Shown: positions 33,608-45,560, counted from the first letter of the stretch. The stretch: DNA of 64,000 nucleotides from Henricia sp. BOLD:AAB3569 (GCA_037783545.1 JBBELK010000534.1:1-64000); one strand, 5' to 3'. Numbers and translations: made by a program. Notes: generated from the letters alone by a model not told the origin.

Positions 33608-33957
33608 AGGCGCCAGCCATTATACAAAGTACACGCAAAATGCTAATTGATTTAAAGGCAGAACACACGACTGGTAAACTGTTTAAAGGGGCGTTATTAC
33701 CACTCGTGATTAGAAGTCCATGTTGATAAAACTGTCCTGTAGAAATTTTAGCCACATAGGTGCAGTAATACTTTTGAAAACATGAACAATTAATGTGGTT
33801 TTTGTGTTGAGTTGAATAGTAAAAGTGGTATTTTGCAAAATACTTTTTTAGAAAACCACCTTTAGTTGTTGCGTGATCCAAAACTGGTAAACACTGGATG
33901 AAGATTTCTAAATTTCTTAAATTAATCAAAATAATACCTTGATCTGTAAAGAAATGT
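33608..33957 (-). repeat. Segment X, inverted copy, after the right arm
   Basis: Reverse complement of 31074-31423. It attaches to the outer end of the right arm, whereas the first copy attaches to the inner end of the left arm. The pair is therefore not a simple mirror duplication. Confidence 0.75.
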
Positions 33958-34677
33958 CCATATTTTACAATCATATTACAAAAATGAACAGAATAAATTT
34001 GACTGGGCACTGTACAAAAAATGGCCTTTTTTGTCAATTTTATTGATTATCTGTCCCCCACGCATAAAAACAACCTCCGCATAGAACTGTAAATTAATGT
34101 GATAAACTGGGTGTGTGTACTAACATCAGTAGCAGGTAAACAAACAGGTTCACTTTAGTTTTTATTGTTGTTCACTAAGGAAAGGCAATTGTCTCTTGAT
34201 TTCCGTCCCTCACGCGTGAGGGATGGAATTGGATCACGCTCTACATGTATTCTGACTCAACTAGCCTCTGACACTAAAATGCCAGACTCTATCATGAGTT
34301 GGGTGGTTTAAATCTGGACGCAAAAGTCTATATACTGCCCAAACCATGGCCAAACCATTAAAGATATTTCACTCACTCCCTAGACTATATGCAAGGAAAT
34401 GACCAATTAGAGTCTTACAAGATCACCAGGGACAGGGGTGCAATGTGGCCCTTTATGATGTTGGGTTGTAGGCATTGAAGGGAAGTATGAGAAACGTGTG
34501 GCCTTGGGATGGAGTGAGGTGATGACAAATAATATAATAACCACTTCATTTCATTATATGTCACCGGTGACAAATTGAATTACATGTACTATAACTTATC
34601 ACTGAAATTACCCCCATAGGCAGGGAAACATGAAATGACCGTTGGGTTTCAAAACTTGTACACAAAAAATGATTTAA
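33958..34677. other. No gene; one perfect short palindrome
   Basis: TCCCTCACGCGTGAGGGA at 34206-34223 is a perfect 18-bp palindrome. Nothing else was recognised. Confidence 0.5.
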
Positions 34678-35191
34678 AGGGCCCCTGTAATGCTCAATAA
34701 CTTTATGCACAGTTTATGCTGCATATAAAGGCATTTTTCAACTTGAAAATGTCTTCAAATAAACTCACAGAAAGAGGGCGCTGTTTTGGACACATGTCAC
34801 TTTAGGAACGCACAGCAGAAAAGCAAAGAAAAAACATAAGACTTCAAACTGGAATTGTGAAAAAATGCTGCAGTTTCCAGCCTTAGTTTGTTCATGGTTT
34901 GCAATAGGCAACATGTAAAACAAACCTAAACCGTCATGGGTTACAAAAGTTTCAGCAAGTTGGAGAAAATTGTGGAAACTTTTGTGCACAGTTGAATGAG
35001 ATTTTCCTATGTTTTCCTAATGTGACATCACCACTTTGCTCATCCATATGTAAATTTTTATTAGCATAAAAATCAAAAACCTTGATTTTAACCCCCCAAA
35101 CAACCTCCAAGTACGGTTTTTATGATTGTAAATTAATGGACTAGTTCCATAGCAAAAATTTCATTGATAAAAACACCATTTCAGGGGCCCT
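34678..35191. mobile_element. TTAA-flanked MITE, family M5 copy 1
   Basis: TTAA at 34674-34677 and 35192-35195. Termini are AGGGCCCCTG and CAGGGGCCCT. Shares GCAACATGTAAAACAAAC and TTTTGTGCACAGTT with the copy at 54103-54644. Its right TTAA is also the left TTAA of the R1 element that follows. Confidence 0.9.
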
Positions 35192-35195
35192 TTAA

Positions 35196-35873
35196 GGCCC
35201 CAGTACATCATTTGCAGTTGAGTCTTTCCACAGTAAAGGGGACATTTTGGCAACACAGACCATATTTTTGAGGAAATACCTTTGTCTGGTCTCAAAAGAA
35301 AAAAAGAAAAATTTTAAGTTGTTCTGAAGAGATAACTTACGCCCAAAAAGGGTTACAAACAGTGTGACAACATGCCTTTTCTAAAAACCCTGTGTACAAA
35401 TTTCCAATAATACGCTCTTCAGAACAACTGAAACTTATTTATTTTATTTTGAGACCAGACAAAGGTATTTTTTTGAAAATATGGTCTGTGTAGCCAAAAT
35501 GCCCCCTTTACCGTGGAAAGACTCGGTTACCCCAAATTGTACTTCATCACGAGTTGACAGAAAAAAACAGACTAAAAGTGTTGATAGCAATGGTAACAAA
35601 CACTACATGATTTCCCCACGCGTAAAATGTTACCTTTGTGGGCGAAATTGCCAACTGAATGTGCTTTTTTTGTTAAATAAAATGTCTGCAGACAATTTTT
35701 TTACCATTCATTCAACACAAAAACCATGCATGGATTTTTTCATGTTTTCTGAAGTATTACTGCATCTATGTGGCTGAAATTTCTACAAGGCAGTTTACCA
35801 ACATTTTTTTTTCAGTTATGAAATGCTGTTGTTCCTGTTTTTCCATCAAGTAATTATAATCTAGCCTATCTTT
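35196..35873 (+). mobile_element. R1 MITE copy b, split by a foldback element
   Basis: R1 starts GGCCCCAGTACATCATTTGC directly after TTAA, is interrupted at 35220-35524, and continues with ACTAAAAGTGTTGATAGCAA, GTAAAATGTTACCTTTGTGG and CAACACAAAAACCATGCATGG. Confidence 0.83.
35220..35524. mobile_element. Foldback element nested in R1
   Basis: Two arms of about 110 bp (GAGTCTTTCCACAGTAAAGG ... GAGACCAGACAAAGGTATTT inverse) around about 75 bp. One arm plus the centre recurs alone at 44750-44945. Confidence 0.82.
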
Positions 35874-36587
35874 GAATGACTTGCTTCTAACAAACGGGTG
35901 AACTTAAGCAAACATGACAAACATTTTTTTAAAGAATTAACTTTAATTTGTGACGAAGGTGACACATCAATGGCACGGCCTTGCAGGATTCCTCTTCCGG
36001 CCGTCTATCCTTGGTGATTTAAATTTATCTTCCCAGGCATCCAGAATATTCTTTCAGCTTCCAAGAACGACAGGGGGATTACCGGAGACGAAATATCTTT
36101 CATTCCACAAGAATTACTTAAGAATTGTTAATGTGGATAGACATTATTTTTTCCATGTGTTATTGAGGATATGTATGATAAAAACCAACCTATGTAAATC
36201 AGCTCAGTACCTCATCTACATTCCGAAAAAACAATTTTAAAAATGTGTCCATGTTTTCAAGAAATTGTGCAAAGCTACTGTCCTATTTTGTCCCAATTTT
36301 TAGTCCCATGAGCTCCATGTCCTTCCATATGCAGCTCACAAAGTCTTCCGTATTTGTGATGGTGGATTTCCAAACCACCCCAGGGCTTTGCTCTTTGCCA
36401 ACTCTCTTGGAGGTGGATTAGGGACCCACCTTGGAGATTATGAACTCAGCGGGTTAAAGATCCCTCCCTGCAGTTATATAATCAACTTACTCATGACCTA
36501 CTTTGGGTGACCAAAAGTGTTCTTGACATGGGAATGTGGAGCTATAGGCTCTGGGTATTTTTGCATAGAGGCAAAAGTGGTGTCCTC
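35874..36587. other. No gene; decayed M1-like fragment
   Basis: 36130-36215 resembles the end of the M1 MITE (GATATGTATGATAAAAACCA). The open frame at 35950-36240 runs into that repeat and is not considered a gene. Confidence 0.4.
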
Positions 36588-36633
36588 AGGGGGAGGGGGG
36601 GTGGGGGGGGGGGGGGGGGGGGGGGGGAGGGCG
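36588..36633. repeat. G-homopolymer tract
   Basis: About 40 G with a single A and T interruption. G-quadruplex capable, and likely imprecise in the assembly. Confidence 0.9.
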
Positions 36634-36959
36634 TGGTGTTGAACTACCGTGGGGACGAACAGAGAACTAGCCTCCCTGACAATTTTATAGACCAAAGACA
36701 GACTCTAGAGAACTTATGTTGGACACTTCCTTATTAAATGTATTCTTTTTCAACCTCAAAATCAATAATTAGCCTTCAGCCTTGGAAATAAGGAAATTAA
36801 GTACATATGTGTCCTTCTTTAGCACTTTTCATGATTTACATCTTCCTACTTTAGCTAATTTGATCAGCTCGGTGGACAAATTAGTAGGAAGTCAATGTTC
36901 TGAGGGGATGTAACAAGCTCCATAGGTGATTGTGTACATACGGCAAGTCAAATATAGTA

Positions 36960-37260
36960 CAAAATTCATAGCTCAATTAATTGATAGGGCGTATGCAGTT
37001 AACCAGAAGGTCGGTGGTTCGAATCCCGGTGGATCCAAGTTGCTTTTCACTGCATCTAGATTTCCTAAAATCATGGACATTTTTCCACAGTTCTATCAAA
37101 TTAATTCACCCCAACGGTCCCTGGGTCATTATCCCAGAAAAGTAATCACCATATATAAGAAAATTTACAACCAAACATGCTCCATCCTTCAGACGGGATT
37201 TGAAGCTGTAGGGCCAGCATGTTATGTAATGCACTTAAAAGGTTCCTTACTTTTACACAA
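36960..37260 (+). mobile_element. SINE with tRNA-like head
   Basis: GGTGGTTCGAATCCCGGTGG is a good B box. The body has GCATCTAGATTTCC, as at 53280-53330, and the TGCTCCATCCTTCAGACGGG segment also seen at 17765. The A box is partly decayed. Confidence 0.7.
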
Positions 37261-37437
37261 GAGAAGGGAAATGTCCCCCTCAGGGGTTTTTGGGTGGCTG
37301 CACGTTTAAATTCACCTGTGCCTATATAGATTTTTATCATTGACAGAGATGTGCAGAGTGCGAGAACACAGTCCACAAACACGAAATGCTCAGATCAAGA
37401 AGAGATTATTAATAGCCCTAAGTTTGTCTTTTTGCCC

Positions 37438-37771
37438 CTATACTCCAATCTGGTCTCCTTCCGTGTATATCTGCCATAGCTGGGGGCTTCCAGTGCATGG
37501 ACTGCGCGTTTTGTGTTGCTGTTAGAACGAAAAGCGCACATCTATTACATGCACGCAACGTGCCCCCTTCGCGTACACAATCCTACAAAGATGAGCTTCA
37601 AACAAGTTGCGCGTCTTTGTAAGATTGAAGGGGGTGCGTCGCGTCCATGTAATGCCAATAGATGCGTGTTTTTCGTTCTAACAGCAACACAAAACGCACA
37701 GTCGATGCACTGGAAGCCCCCCAGCTTTGGCGAATATAAATCCTGGATTGGTCTATACATGTACCTCACTC
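37438..37771. repeat. Foldback element, ~140 bp arms
   Basis: The left arm has GCTGGGGGCTTCCAGTGCAT and TTGTGTTGCTGTTAGAACGA, with the inverse in the right arm, around a loop near 37590-37615. A degenerate relative lies at 43645-43710. Confidence 0.82.
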
Positions 37772-37893
37772 CATGTTTCGTAACCTATCTTTTATGCTGC
37801 GTTTACACTAAAAATGGCAAAGGTGAATATAGACCTGACATTTATATTGAGACCACAAATCTGAAAATGTGTGTTTACACAATGTCTCAATGA

Positions 37894-38700
37894 AAGACCG
37901 ATTACATGATTGGAAAACTTTTAAAAACAGGACCACAAATTTACATAACTAAAGAATAACTGCATGCCTTGTAGAAATTTAAGCTACATAGATGTACAGT
38001 AATACTTGAAAAATCCATAATACCTGAAAATTCCATGCATGGTTTTTGTGTTGAATGAATGGTAAACAAATCGTTTGCAAATGATTTAAACATAGTATAC
38101 ATGATTGGTAAACTGTTACAAATAGTTTTATCCCCCTGTGTGATGGAAGATATGCATGATTAAAACCAACCTGAGCAAAATCCAGCTCCGTACTTCGTCT
38201 AACTTTTGAGAAAAAGGGTTTACAGTCATTTCGCCCCAAAACCACTTCGCCCTGAACCATTTCACCCTGAATCACGGCCTGTGCACGAAGTGGTTTTGAG
38301 GCGAAGTAGCATTTGGGCGATGTAGTGTTTGGACGAAGTGATTTGGGGCGAAACGGCACTCGGGCAAGGTGGTTTGGGGCGAAATGGTTTTAGGGCGAAT
38401 TGAATTTTCGTCTCATGAGACGAAAACTAATTGTTTTACTCATTTCTCAAAGACTACAGCACTTTACACAAAACCATTTCAGGGAACGTTTTCTACGGTC
38501 ATCATGTTTATATTGTGTAAGTTAGGCTTAAATCTGTGAACATTTCTTATTTTCGAGATACCAATCATGTACTGCCTTTAAAGCACCTTCAATTTGTAAT
38601 TTATACACAGAGAAAAAATTGCTATCAACACTTTTAGGCTAGTTGGATTTTTCTTGTCAACATTTTGGGTAAATGTTCTGCAAATGATGTACTGGGGGCT
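37894..38700 (-). mobile_element. R1 MITE copy c, split by a nested M1 MITE
   Basis: Reverse orientation: ACCGATTACATGATTGGAAA at the left, and CAAATGATGTACTGGGGGCT at the right before TTAA (38701-38704). Interrupted at 38090-38577. Confidence 0.83.
38090..38577. mobile_element. M1 MITE nested in R1, TTAA flanked
   Basis: TTAA at 38086-38089 and 38578-38581. Termini ACATAGTATACATGATTGG and CCAATCATGTACTGCCT. Opposite orientation to the copy at 20738. The interior TTCGCCC/GGGCGAA minisatellite is present. Confidence 0.87.
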
Positions 38701-38779
38701 TTAAGGGTACAGGTACCCATAAACCTGACTGTTAATGTAATAGGATAACTGGCTCCAATTCCACCCGCCAATGCACATG

Positions 38780-39022
38780 GGTCTTTCTATAAATTAGGGG
38801 TCCAATGTTGGTTTCCCCCGTTACATTTTACATCTTGTTTTCGTTAATTCAGGACACATTCTTTAAATACTTTCCATCTCAAAGAGTGAGTACATAAAGT
38901 ACAATTCATACAAAATGGTTTAAAAGCCATTTTAATGATTTTTGTACGAAAAATAACACATATCAGGTGTAACGGGGGACACCAAATGTCACACTTTTGG
39001 ACCCCTAATTTATAGAAAGACC
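38780..39022. mobile_element. MITE, family M4 relative
   Basis: Perfect 24-bp terminal repeats starting GGTCTTTCTATAAATTAGGG. The interior has TGTAACGGGGGACA, as in the M4 copies at 30.85 and 32.1 kb. 243 bp. Confidence 0.87.
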
Positions 39023-39519
39023 ACAAGCTTATCTCACTCCATGTTTCATAACCCAACTTTCTATGATAAGCCATTGTCATAATTTGTGAGAGACCTGATG
39101 AAAGGCTTTGCAGTGACTTATGGTAGACTGGACTACATATTCTCATCCTGAAATACCACTTGAAATAAGCCTTGATCTGTCCAAGTTCAGTGACATCTGA
39201 AAACAGCTGAAAACAACACAACATTTTTGCAAACCTCCTTTAACGCAAATTACAAACGGAGTGATCCTAAATTTACCAGATTTGCAGACCACAGGTGCGT
39301 AATTCATGAAAATTTCAGAGACCCAAAGGTGGGGGAAATGTTCGAGGACACATTCTTTGCAAGAACATTGTCGAGTGAGAGACGGATTAGGCAGGCTGTC
39401 TCGTCGTCACTATGGATTTGGAAAGAATGCGATGGTCCTTTGGGGGAACATTGCATGCTCACAACCATACAAGTTCTCTGTGAAACCTTCATATGGTAAA
39501 GCTCTCTTTTCAGCAGGAC
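39023..39519. other. No recognised content
   Basis: Open frames at 39227-39499 and 39306-39668 overlap in different frames, and one runs into the M3 MITE. No splice or domain support. Confidence 0.4.
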
Positions 39520-39961
39520 AATGCATAGTTCCGACCTGTCAATTAAGCCGAACCCGCCGACTAATCACAACAGAGCTAGCAGACAGCGCACACATAGGTC
39601 AAAGTGCAATGGTTGCAACATCACGCGATTTTCTGCCCATACAGTTTGTATGTTGTATGCGCCAGTGACCGGGTGAATTTTGGTTTCAATGTCGGGCGAT
39701 TCGCTGTTCAAAGGTAGGAAAGCGCATTTTTATGAATATATGTCATCCCTGCATTACTAGCCCTTCGCTCAATGTGTGCTACGGTAACTGTCGACCCTAA
39801 AACATAAATACCTTTGAGTTTTCTCCAATGAATCTGTGCTTTCCATGCCGAGTCCTGTTGCTTTGTGAGTTGTGTCGCCATTTTTTTTGCGATGGCTTGT
39901 GAGCACATAGCAACAATATCTAAGGGGCGGGGTTAACTGGGCAATCTCGGAACTATGCATT
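39520..39961. mobile_element. MITE, family M3 copy 2
   Basis: AATGCATAGTTCCGA and TCGGAACTATGCATT termini, 442 bp. Collinear with 28123-28575 in the same orientation with several small indels. Confidence 0.88.
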
Positions 39962-40200
39962 ACATTTCGACCAAGTTCACATATATACATGTAAATGTTC
40001 TCATTCCAAACATAAAGCTATGAAACAAATTAACCTTTTAACATCGGTGGCCATGTTTTTTTCTTTTTAAGACCCAGGTTTGGTTCAGCATTTCTGAAAA
40101 CGAGTTATACCTTAGGGCCTAACCAGTTGATGCCCGGAATTAAATAATACTTTTTTCTTGAAAAAAATTAGGGCATATGTGATCAGCCAAAAGTTAAGAC

Positions 40201-40479
40201 CAGGGCCCAATTTCATAGAGCTGTTTAACAGCCTATTTTCCATTAACTGAACGTCAGGCCATTTCATAGACATCGTTAACGGTAAGCAACTGAAAACCTG
40301 CCTTAACCGCAGAGCCAAATTTTGCTTAAGATAGTGACGCAACAATGGCGGTTTCCAAGCGCGCGCATGCTTAAGCACGCCGCGGCCGTGAAATAGCCTT
40401 AACGTTAACACAACTTTTCTGCTACAGTAAGCACACGTTTTCAGCTAGCGCTTAAGCAGCTCTATGAAATTGGGCCCTG
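40201..40479. mobile_element. hAT-like MITE, CAGGGCCCAATTTCATAGAG termini
   Basis: The left end CAGGGCCCAATTTCATAGAG is the inverse of CTCTATGAAATTGGGCCCTG. Flanking GTTAAGAC and GTCAAGCA could be a decayed 8-bp target duplication. 279 bp with a GC-rich centre. Confidence 0.83.
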
Positions 40480-41186
40480 GTCAAGCACCACAAATACCAA
40501 CTCTTAAGTCATTTCTACATTCATTGTATGAATCTTCTTACCAAAAGATCATACTTTGCAACACTCTGAGGCAGCCCCCACACAGAGCGAGATTTGCTAC
40601 ACTGACAGGCCGTCCACAGCCGTCAAGTTCAAGTACAAAAAACGGTGTGTACAAATTGACGTATTTTCACCAAAAGCAATTTCCATGACGATGAAAAATT
40701 AGTTAATCCTCAAAACAATCTTGGTTTCTAATTTTGTACATAATTTCACTCGAGGAAATAAGTCGGCACATTCCACCAATATCATTTTCAAAACAGGAAA
40801 CATTCATTTAACGCCCCGAAAGTAAAATTACCCCAACCTTCAGTAACTACCCTTATTTCCTCTTAACTCTAATGTTTTGTAATAAATTCATTCCAGACGC
40901 AACTAAAAATAAATTGAACTTCTTATCCTAAATGCGACCTTTGCATTTGAGCATTTCATAACTTCACAACAGTTCAATTAATTCTTTCCATGTCTCTAGA
41001 TCTGTAGCCAGAGTCATTTTTCAACCCAGGTACGTTGGTTGAAGAAAAATTTTATCAGGACATGCGTCCTGCGAACGTCAAACAATGCCGCAATTCATTA
41101 TAAAGTGACATAATTCATTATATAAATATTAGAGAGGTTTTAGATGTTTGCAAAATGCGTGAATCATGCAAAATGGCTTGAGCACT
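40480..41186. other. No recognised content
   Basis: No supported coding or repeat feature. Confidence 0.4.
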
Positions 41187-41659
41187 GGGGCCAATTTCAT
41201 AAAACATGTTACGCTTAATCAAACATTTTGGATTAAGCATAGCAGGAATATTCGCTCAAGCAAGAGCGTATTTCATAAAGCTTGTTGTTCTGAGCGCGCG
41301 AAGAGAGTGCGCGCGCAACGCTGTCGTCTGTTTTGTTCCAAAGTGTTCATCGTCTGCTTTCAAAAGTCAACGTCAACATTTTCAAGTACCATCATCGGTT
41401 ATGTTTCCATCACTACCACAGAAGACCCTTGCCTGTCTCTGACTAAAACATTTCAACAACAACTGAAAGTTGTGTATCTGTTGGAAAATGTGTCTCGAAT
41501 TTTGCCGAGAATGGCGAGGAAAAAAGATGGCGTCACGTTAGCAAAAAATCGGTAGGTTAGCATGCCGTTTGGTTTGCTAGTGCTTAAACAGTTTTATGAA
41601 ATGGAGAGAGTGCTGCTTAATCAAAATCGGGTGCTAACATGCTTTATGAAATTGACCCC
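41187..41659. mobile_element. MITE with GGGGCCAATTTCATAAA termini
   Basis: GGGGCCAATTTCATAAA and its inverse TTTATGAAATTGACCCC, followed by CATGTTA/TAACATG. Similar in style to 40201-40479 (CCAATTTCATA). 473 bp. The open frame at 41166-41555 lies across it and is not a gene. Confidence 0.78.
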
Positions 41660-41889
41660 TTTGGGAGGTCTAACTTCTAAGAATCCAGGTTCGAATTTTG
41701 GTCACAGCAAGAGAGTTACATTTGTGGAGTTTTGTTTTCATCTGTTCTAAACTTTCCTCAAAGTATAACGACCAAGTGCTCAATTCGCGTTCACGTTTGC
41801 ATTTTACGTGCATCTACATGTAAATTAACCTCACTATTATAAAGACACCTCATCTATTAAGACACCTCATGTTCCTCTTTACGTTTACT

Positions 41890-42250
41890 TTAAGAAAGAT
41901 GTCAGTCTTTAGTGATCGGTAACTCGTCTGGGTAAATGGTACGCTTTCTTTGTCGACTTCGCAGATTCAGAAGTATAGTAAGATCAAATGTTTTGGGTAC
42001 CATTTTGAGACGTTGTGGGCGCAATGGTTCGTGGAAGTGTAGAGGTTTAATAGTGATGCATATTCTCCGGGTTGCCGTTCGTATAGTGTGAATGCAGATC
42101 ACAAATTACCCGGGTACTCACTAAAGCGGGTAATAAGCTGAATTGTGGGGTTAATTTGGTAGTGTGAAACCGATTCTCCGGGCTAGTTTCTACCCAGTAT
42201 AGACAACTAATTACCCGGGTAATTCAAGAGTAGTGTGAAACCTATATTAT
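41890..42250. repeat. Decayed repeat with TTACCCGGGTA / AGTGTGAAACC words
   Basis: TAGTGTGAA occurs three times, interleaved with ATTACCCGGGTA, which is palindromic. Probably one or two old MITEs. Borders not defined. Confidence 0.45.
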
Positions 42251-42503
42251 TTTAGGCATTTCCACTTGATCCTTCAACTGCAAGACCACACATTTGTCTG
42301 CCTGTGTATCATGCTTTCAAACCCAGCAGGGTGACATAATGCCTGAAGGCCCGGGACCCTTGATGTGGTTTAGACCAAAGCACACACACTCAAACTGGGA
42401 GGATATAATATACGAGCGTTTGATTGTGGATTTGGGATTGTTTCCCCATTGGCTGGTAGCAAGTCACTTCAACACTGCTCTGCAAACTAATTGTCTGCAC
42501 AAG

Positions 42504-42689
42504 TCACGGCCAATCATTCATGTGCTCAGTGCTAGTCACAAGGAGTGTTGGTTCCATTTGAGAAATGTCATCACAACTGCAAAGTCCATCTCGACTGTCG
42601 GGCACATCTGGTGTTTGTAGTTCACGAAAGGCAGTGGAAAAGTTACAGCACTGTTTTAGAAGTTCATCTGTTAACATAATGTTAGCCAT
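42504..42689 (-). CDS. Small open frame of protein-like composition, 61 aa, unsupported
   Basis: ATG in the context GAAGAATGGCTAACATTATG and TGA at the end. The product is acidic with four Cys (CCNF, LCSCDD) and ends EHMNDWP. Composition is less repeat-like than that of other short frames nearby, but there is no homology I recognise, no paired exon, and chance is a fair explanation. Confidence 0.2.
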   Translation of the reverse strand: MANIMLTDELLKQCCNFSTAFRELQTPDVPDSRDGLCSCDDISQMEPTLLVTSTEHMNDWP

Positions 42690-43149
42690 TCTTCAATGTT
42701 AAACCAGATTTTGAATATTTCAACACCAATTTCGTTTCTTTTGGTGATCATCAGATCAAACGTTTTTATTAACAAGGATTAATTTAAATACTTGAGGAAA
42801 GTGCACCAGCGAACAACCATCTTCAGACACGCTATTGTGGTTCTCCAGAAAAACTTCAAGACAGTACGGCAATCCAAGGATTTATCATAAAGCCTTTGGG
42901 ATTTTTAAACAAAAAACTACAGCACAAGCTTCAATTTACGGGTACATCAAGACAATTGAACTTTTCTCTGTGAGATTAAGTGAAATTGACCACGACACAT
43001 GAAGAAGAGTTGGAAAATATGTGAACGATGTGAGCATCTCACAGCTGTAATGGAATCAGAAACTTTGGGAATTAATTGATTGAACTGGGTAAGTAGATGT
43101 AAATGATGCGTAGATGTATAGATGTAAAATGACGCGTGCACGTTTTGAG
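42690..43149. other. No recognised content
   Basis: Nothing supported. Confidence 0.4.
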
Positions 43150-43535
43150 TCAAACGATGTACTGAAAATCACTGAATTATGAAAAGACTTTCCATTCAAC
43201 ACTCTCAGAAATAATGGTTCAAATCTGCACCCTCACGGGCAAATGTGCACCATGTGAACATAATTTGCACCTTGAAAGGAGCGAGTCTGCACTTTAGGGG
43301 TGCACATATGTTAAAATGGTGCAAATTTGCTCTCATAGGGGTGCACATTTCCTCCTATAGGGGTGCTGCTATTGTATCAAGATAAGCACCCCAATTGCAC
43401 CCTAATTTCTTAGTGTGAACATGTCTAAGCTAATTCTGTGGTTTTCGGTGCGTTGTTTAACCATAAATTCCCTCTACAGAATTAGCTTGGACAGAAAGTG
43501 TTTTCATACTTCAGTGATTTTCAGTGCATCGTTTC
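43150..43535. mobile_element. Foldback element with nested MITE
   Basis: The left arm, AAACGATGTACTGAAAATCA, is inverted at about 43509-43530 (TGATTTTCAGTGCATCGTTT). A second small palindrome, AGCTAATTCTGT/ACAGAATTAGCT, lies at 43424-43490. The MITE 43200-43417 splits it. Confidence 0.65.
43200..43417. mobile_element. MITE with CACTCTCAGAAAT termini
   Basis: CACTCTCAGAAAT and ATTTCTTAGTGTG (inverted, 2-3 mismatches). The interior contains eight or more GTGCA/TGCAC words in both orientations. 218 bp. Confidence 0.7.
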
Positions 43536-43957
43536 ACCCAAAATTTCTTCCACATCGCTTTTTCTCAAAGCGCAGCGAGTGGCAATCACGCGCAAAGCTG
43601 GCTCAGTGTGAATTTGTGTAGAAGAGCACCTTTCGCGCGTCATGGATTTAACAATGCAAAACGCACAGTTCATGCACTGAAAAAAGCTGCGACCCAGCTA
43701 TGGCGGACGTGTACAGGAAATGCGTCCTAGGAAAGGTCTATACCCTTCTTGGTCATTCAAAATAACTTCCCTGTATACACCTTTCAACAGTACATGTATA
43801 TCTCAGGTTTATGACCGGAGTATACAAAAACACACAATTAATTCCTTATATAAATAAACATGCTTGAAAGCATCATAAAAACGAGTTTACACAGTAAAAG
43901 ATGTTTTGGGACACAAGTGAAAGAAATGTGTTGAACGACGCAAACAATAAAATGAGA

Positions 43958-44090
43958 ATCCTGTCGTTTTTATACTTATTTCAAGTCTGACTTCGTGTAT
44001 AATGTACCAGTAATGTATAGGGTACTTCCCATAATTGGTGAAATATACACGATCGCAGACTTGAAATGAATTTAAAAACAACAGGACCTA
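43958..44090. repeat. Inverted repeat, ~43 bp arms
   Basis: AATCCTGTCGTTTTTATACT at the left and its inverse near GAATTTAAAAACAACAGGAC at the right, with TCAAGTCTG/CAGACTTGA inside. Foldback element. Confidence 0.75.
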
Positions 44091-44104
44091 CCCCCCTAGT
44101 GGAT

Positions 44105-44330
44105 GTCTGCAAATTGTCATACCAGTACCCCTAATTCTAGGCCTTGTTAGTGGTGCTTGTGCCCTTGGGCAAGGAACTTTACCATAATTTTCATCTCTCC
44201 ACCCAGGAGTAAATGGGTACCTGTGAGGATAGTGAAAGTGTTGTGTGTTTAATTAGGTTCATGTGTGCCTAGCAGGCAGCCAATACTGTATGCTCACAGG
44301 GACAATAAATTTTGATGCATGCAACATACT
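44105..44330 (+). mobile_element. SINE fragment
   Basis: Body motifs CCCTTGGGCAAGGAACTTTA and CTCTCCACCCAGGAGTAAAT, then TATGCTCACAGGGA. Same family as 31625-31990, with the head decayed. Confidence 0.7.
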
Positions 44331-44749
44331 GTACATGTAAGTTACAGTACATGTAAGCTACATGCACCAAATTTATGTAGTTTCATCTATAACATTAATA
44401 GCCCCATCTTTCAGCATGTCACAGTCACACAGAAGGCCTACATGTTGTTATTGTTCCGTCTGCCCTAGGACTCGAAATGGGTCATATTCAAAAGGTCTCG
44501 TTATAAATCTTCCTCAACTGGTTCATTTATACAGTTATAACATTGGCGTATCTTTGATCATACATAGGTACAAAACAACTAGGTTGTCCCTTTTTATTCC
44601 TGTATTTTAACAAACCTGATGAATATTGTCAGTGCTACTCATCTAAAAGTCCTGATTCAAGTTTTCAGTCTTTAAGAGCAAGTGCTCAATTCGAGTCATT
44701 GGACAAACAACATACATGGCGAAAGTACAATGCTTTACAAGTGTCCGTC
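44331..44749. other. No recognised content
   Basis: Nothing supported. The open frame 44362-44610 shows no domain. Confidence 0.4.
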
Positions 44750-44945
44750 CCGGTTACAAGGGTATACTGGAAATTTGTACACAGGGTTTTTAGAAAGGCA
44801 TGTTGTCACACTATTTGGGCCTAAGTTATCTCTTCAGAACAACTGAAACTTATTTCTTTTATTTTGAGACCAGACAAAGGTATTTTCTCGAAAATATGGT
44901 CTGTGTTTCCAAAATGCCCCCTTTACTGTGGAAAGACCCAGATTA
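44750..44945. mobile_element. Single arm of the foldback element seen in R1 copy b
   Basis: AGGCATGTTGTCACACT, TCTTCAGAACAACTGAAAC, GAGACCAGACAAAGGTATTT and CTGTGGAAAGAC match the centre and right arm of 35220-35524. The left arm is absent. Confidence 0.75.
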
Positions 44946-44957
44946 CAAGATTGAAAG

Positions 44958-45560
44958 GAGACCAGTGGCCTAGTGAATACCGCATGAGACTTTCGGGGGT
45001 GATATAGTGTAATCCGAGCAACATTTAGTGAGCCCGCCCTCTTGTGGTTATTCCATTGTTACTGCGGTGTAGACTATTGTGACGTCATGTAAATACTTGA
45101 GATATACTGCAGTTTTCAATCGTCGGATTAGTCTATAGGTCCATGGTTTGAGGCCTGGTCACTGCTATTGTATTGTGTCCTTAGACAAGACAATTTACTC
45201 CACTGCCGAGGGTAAACCTGTAATGGACTGACATCCCATCCAGGGGGAGTAGCAATGCTTCTAGTCACTCTATGTCATGGAAACTAACAACCTGTTGGGG
45301 AAAACTAACAACCTGTTGGGGAAACCCAACTAACTGCTGGGGGTAAACCTGGGATGGACTGGCATCCCATCCAGGGAGAGTAGCAATGCTCCTAGTCACT
45401 CCATGCCATGGAAACTAACAACCTGTTGGGGAAACCCAACTAACTGCTAGGGGTAAACCTGCGATGGTCATGGACTGGCATCCCATCCTGGGGGAGTAGC
45501 AATGCTCCCATGCCATGGAAACCGGGGATGAGTACCGGTACTGGCCGTATGAGCCAGCTT
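44958..45560 (+). mobile_element. SINE with internal tandem duplications
   Basis: Head parts TGGCCTAGTG (44968) and GGTTTGAGGCCTGGTCACTG (45148) are separated by an insertion of about 140 bp. The body unit GGGTAAACCTG...GGACTGGCATCCCATCC starts at 45210, 45341 and 45451, giving three tandem copies with steps of 131 and 110 bp. A one-unit relative is at 51287-51345 in reverse. Confidence 0.65.

Noticed and set aside
35950-36240. 96-residue frame, considered as a gene
   Set aside because: Its last third is decayed MITE sequence, and no exon borders or domain were seen.
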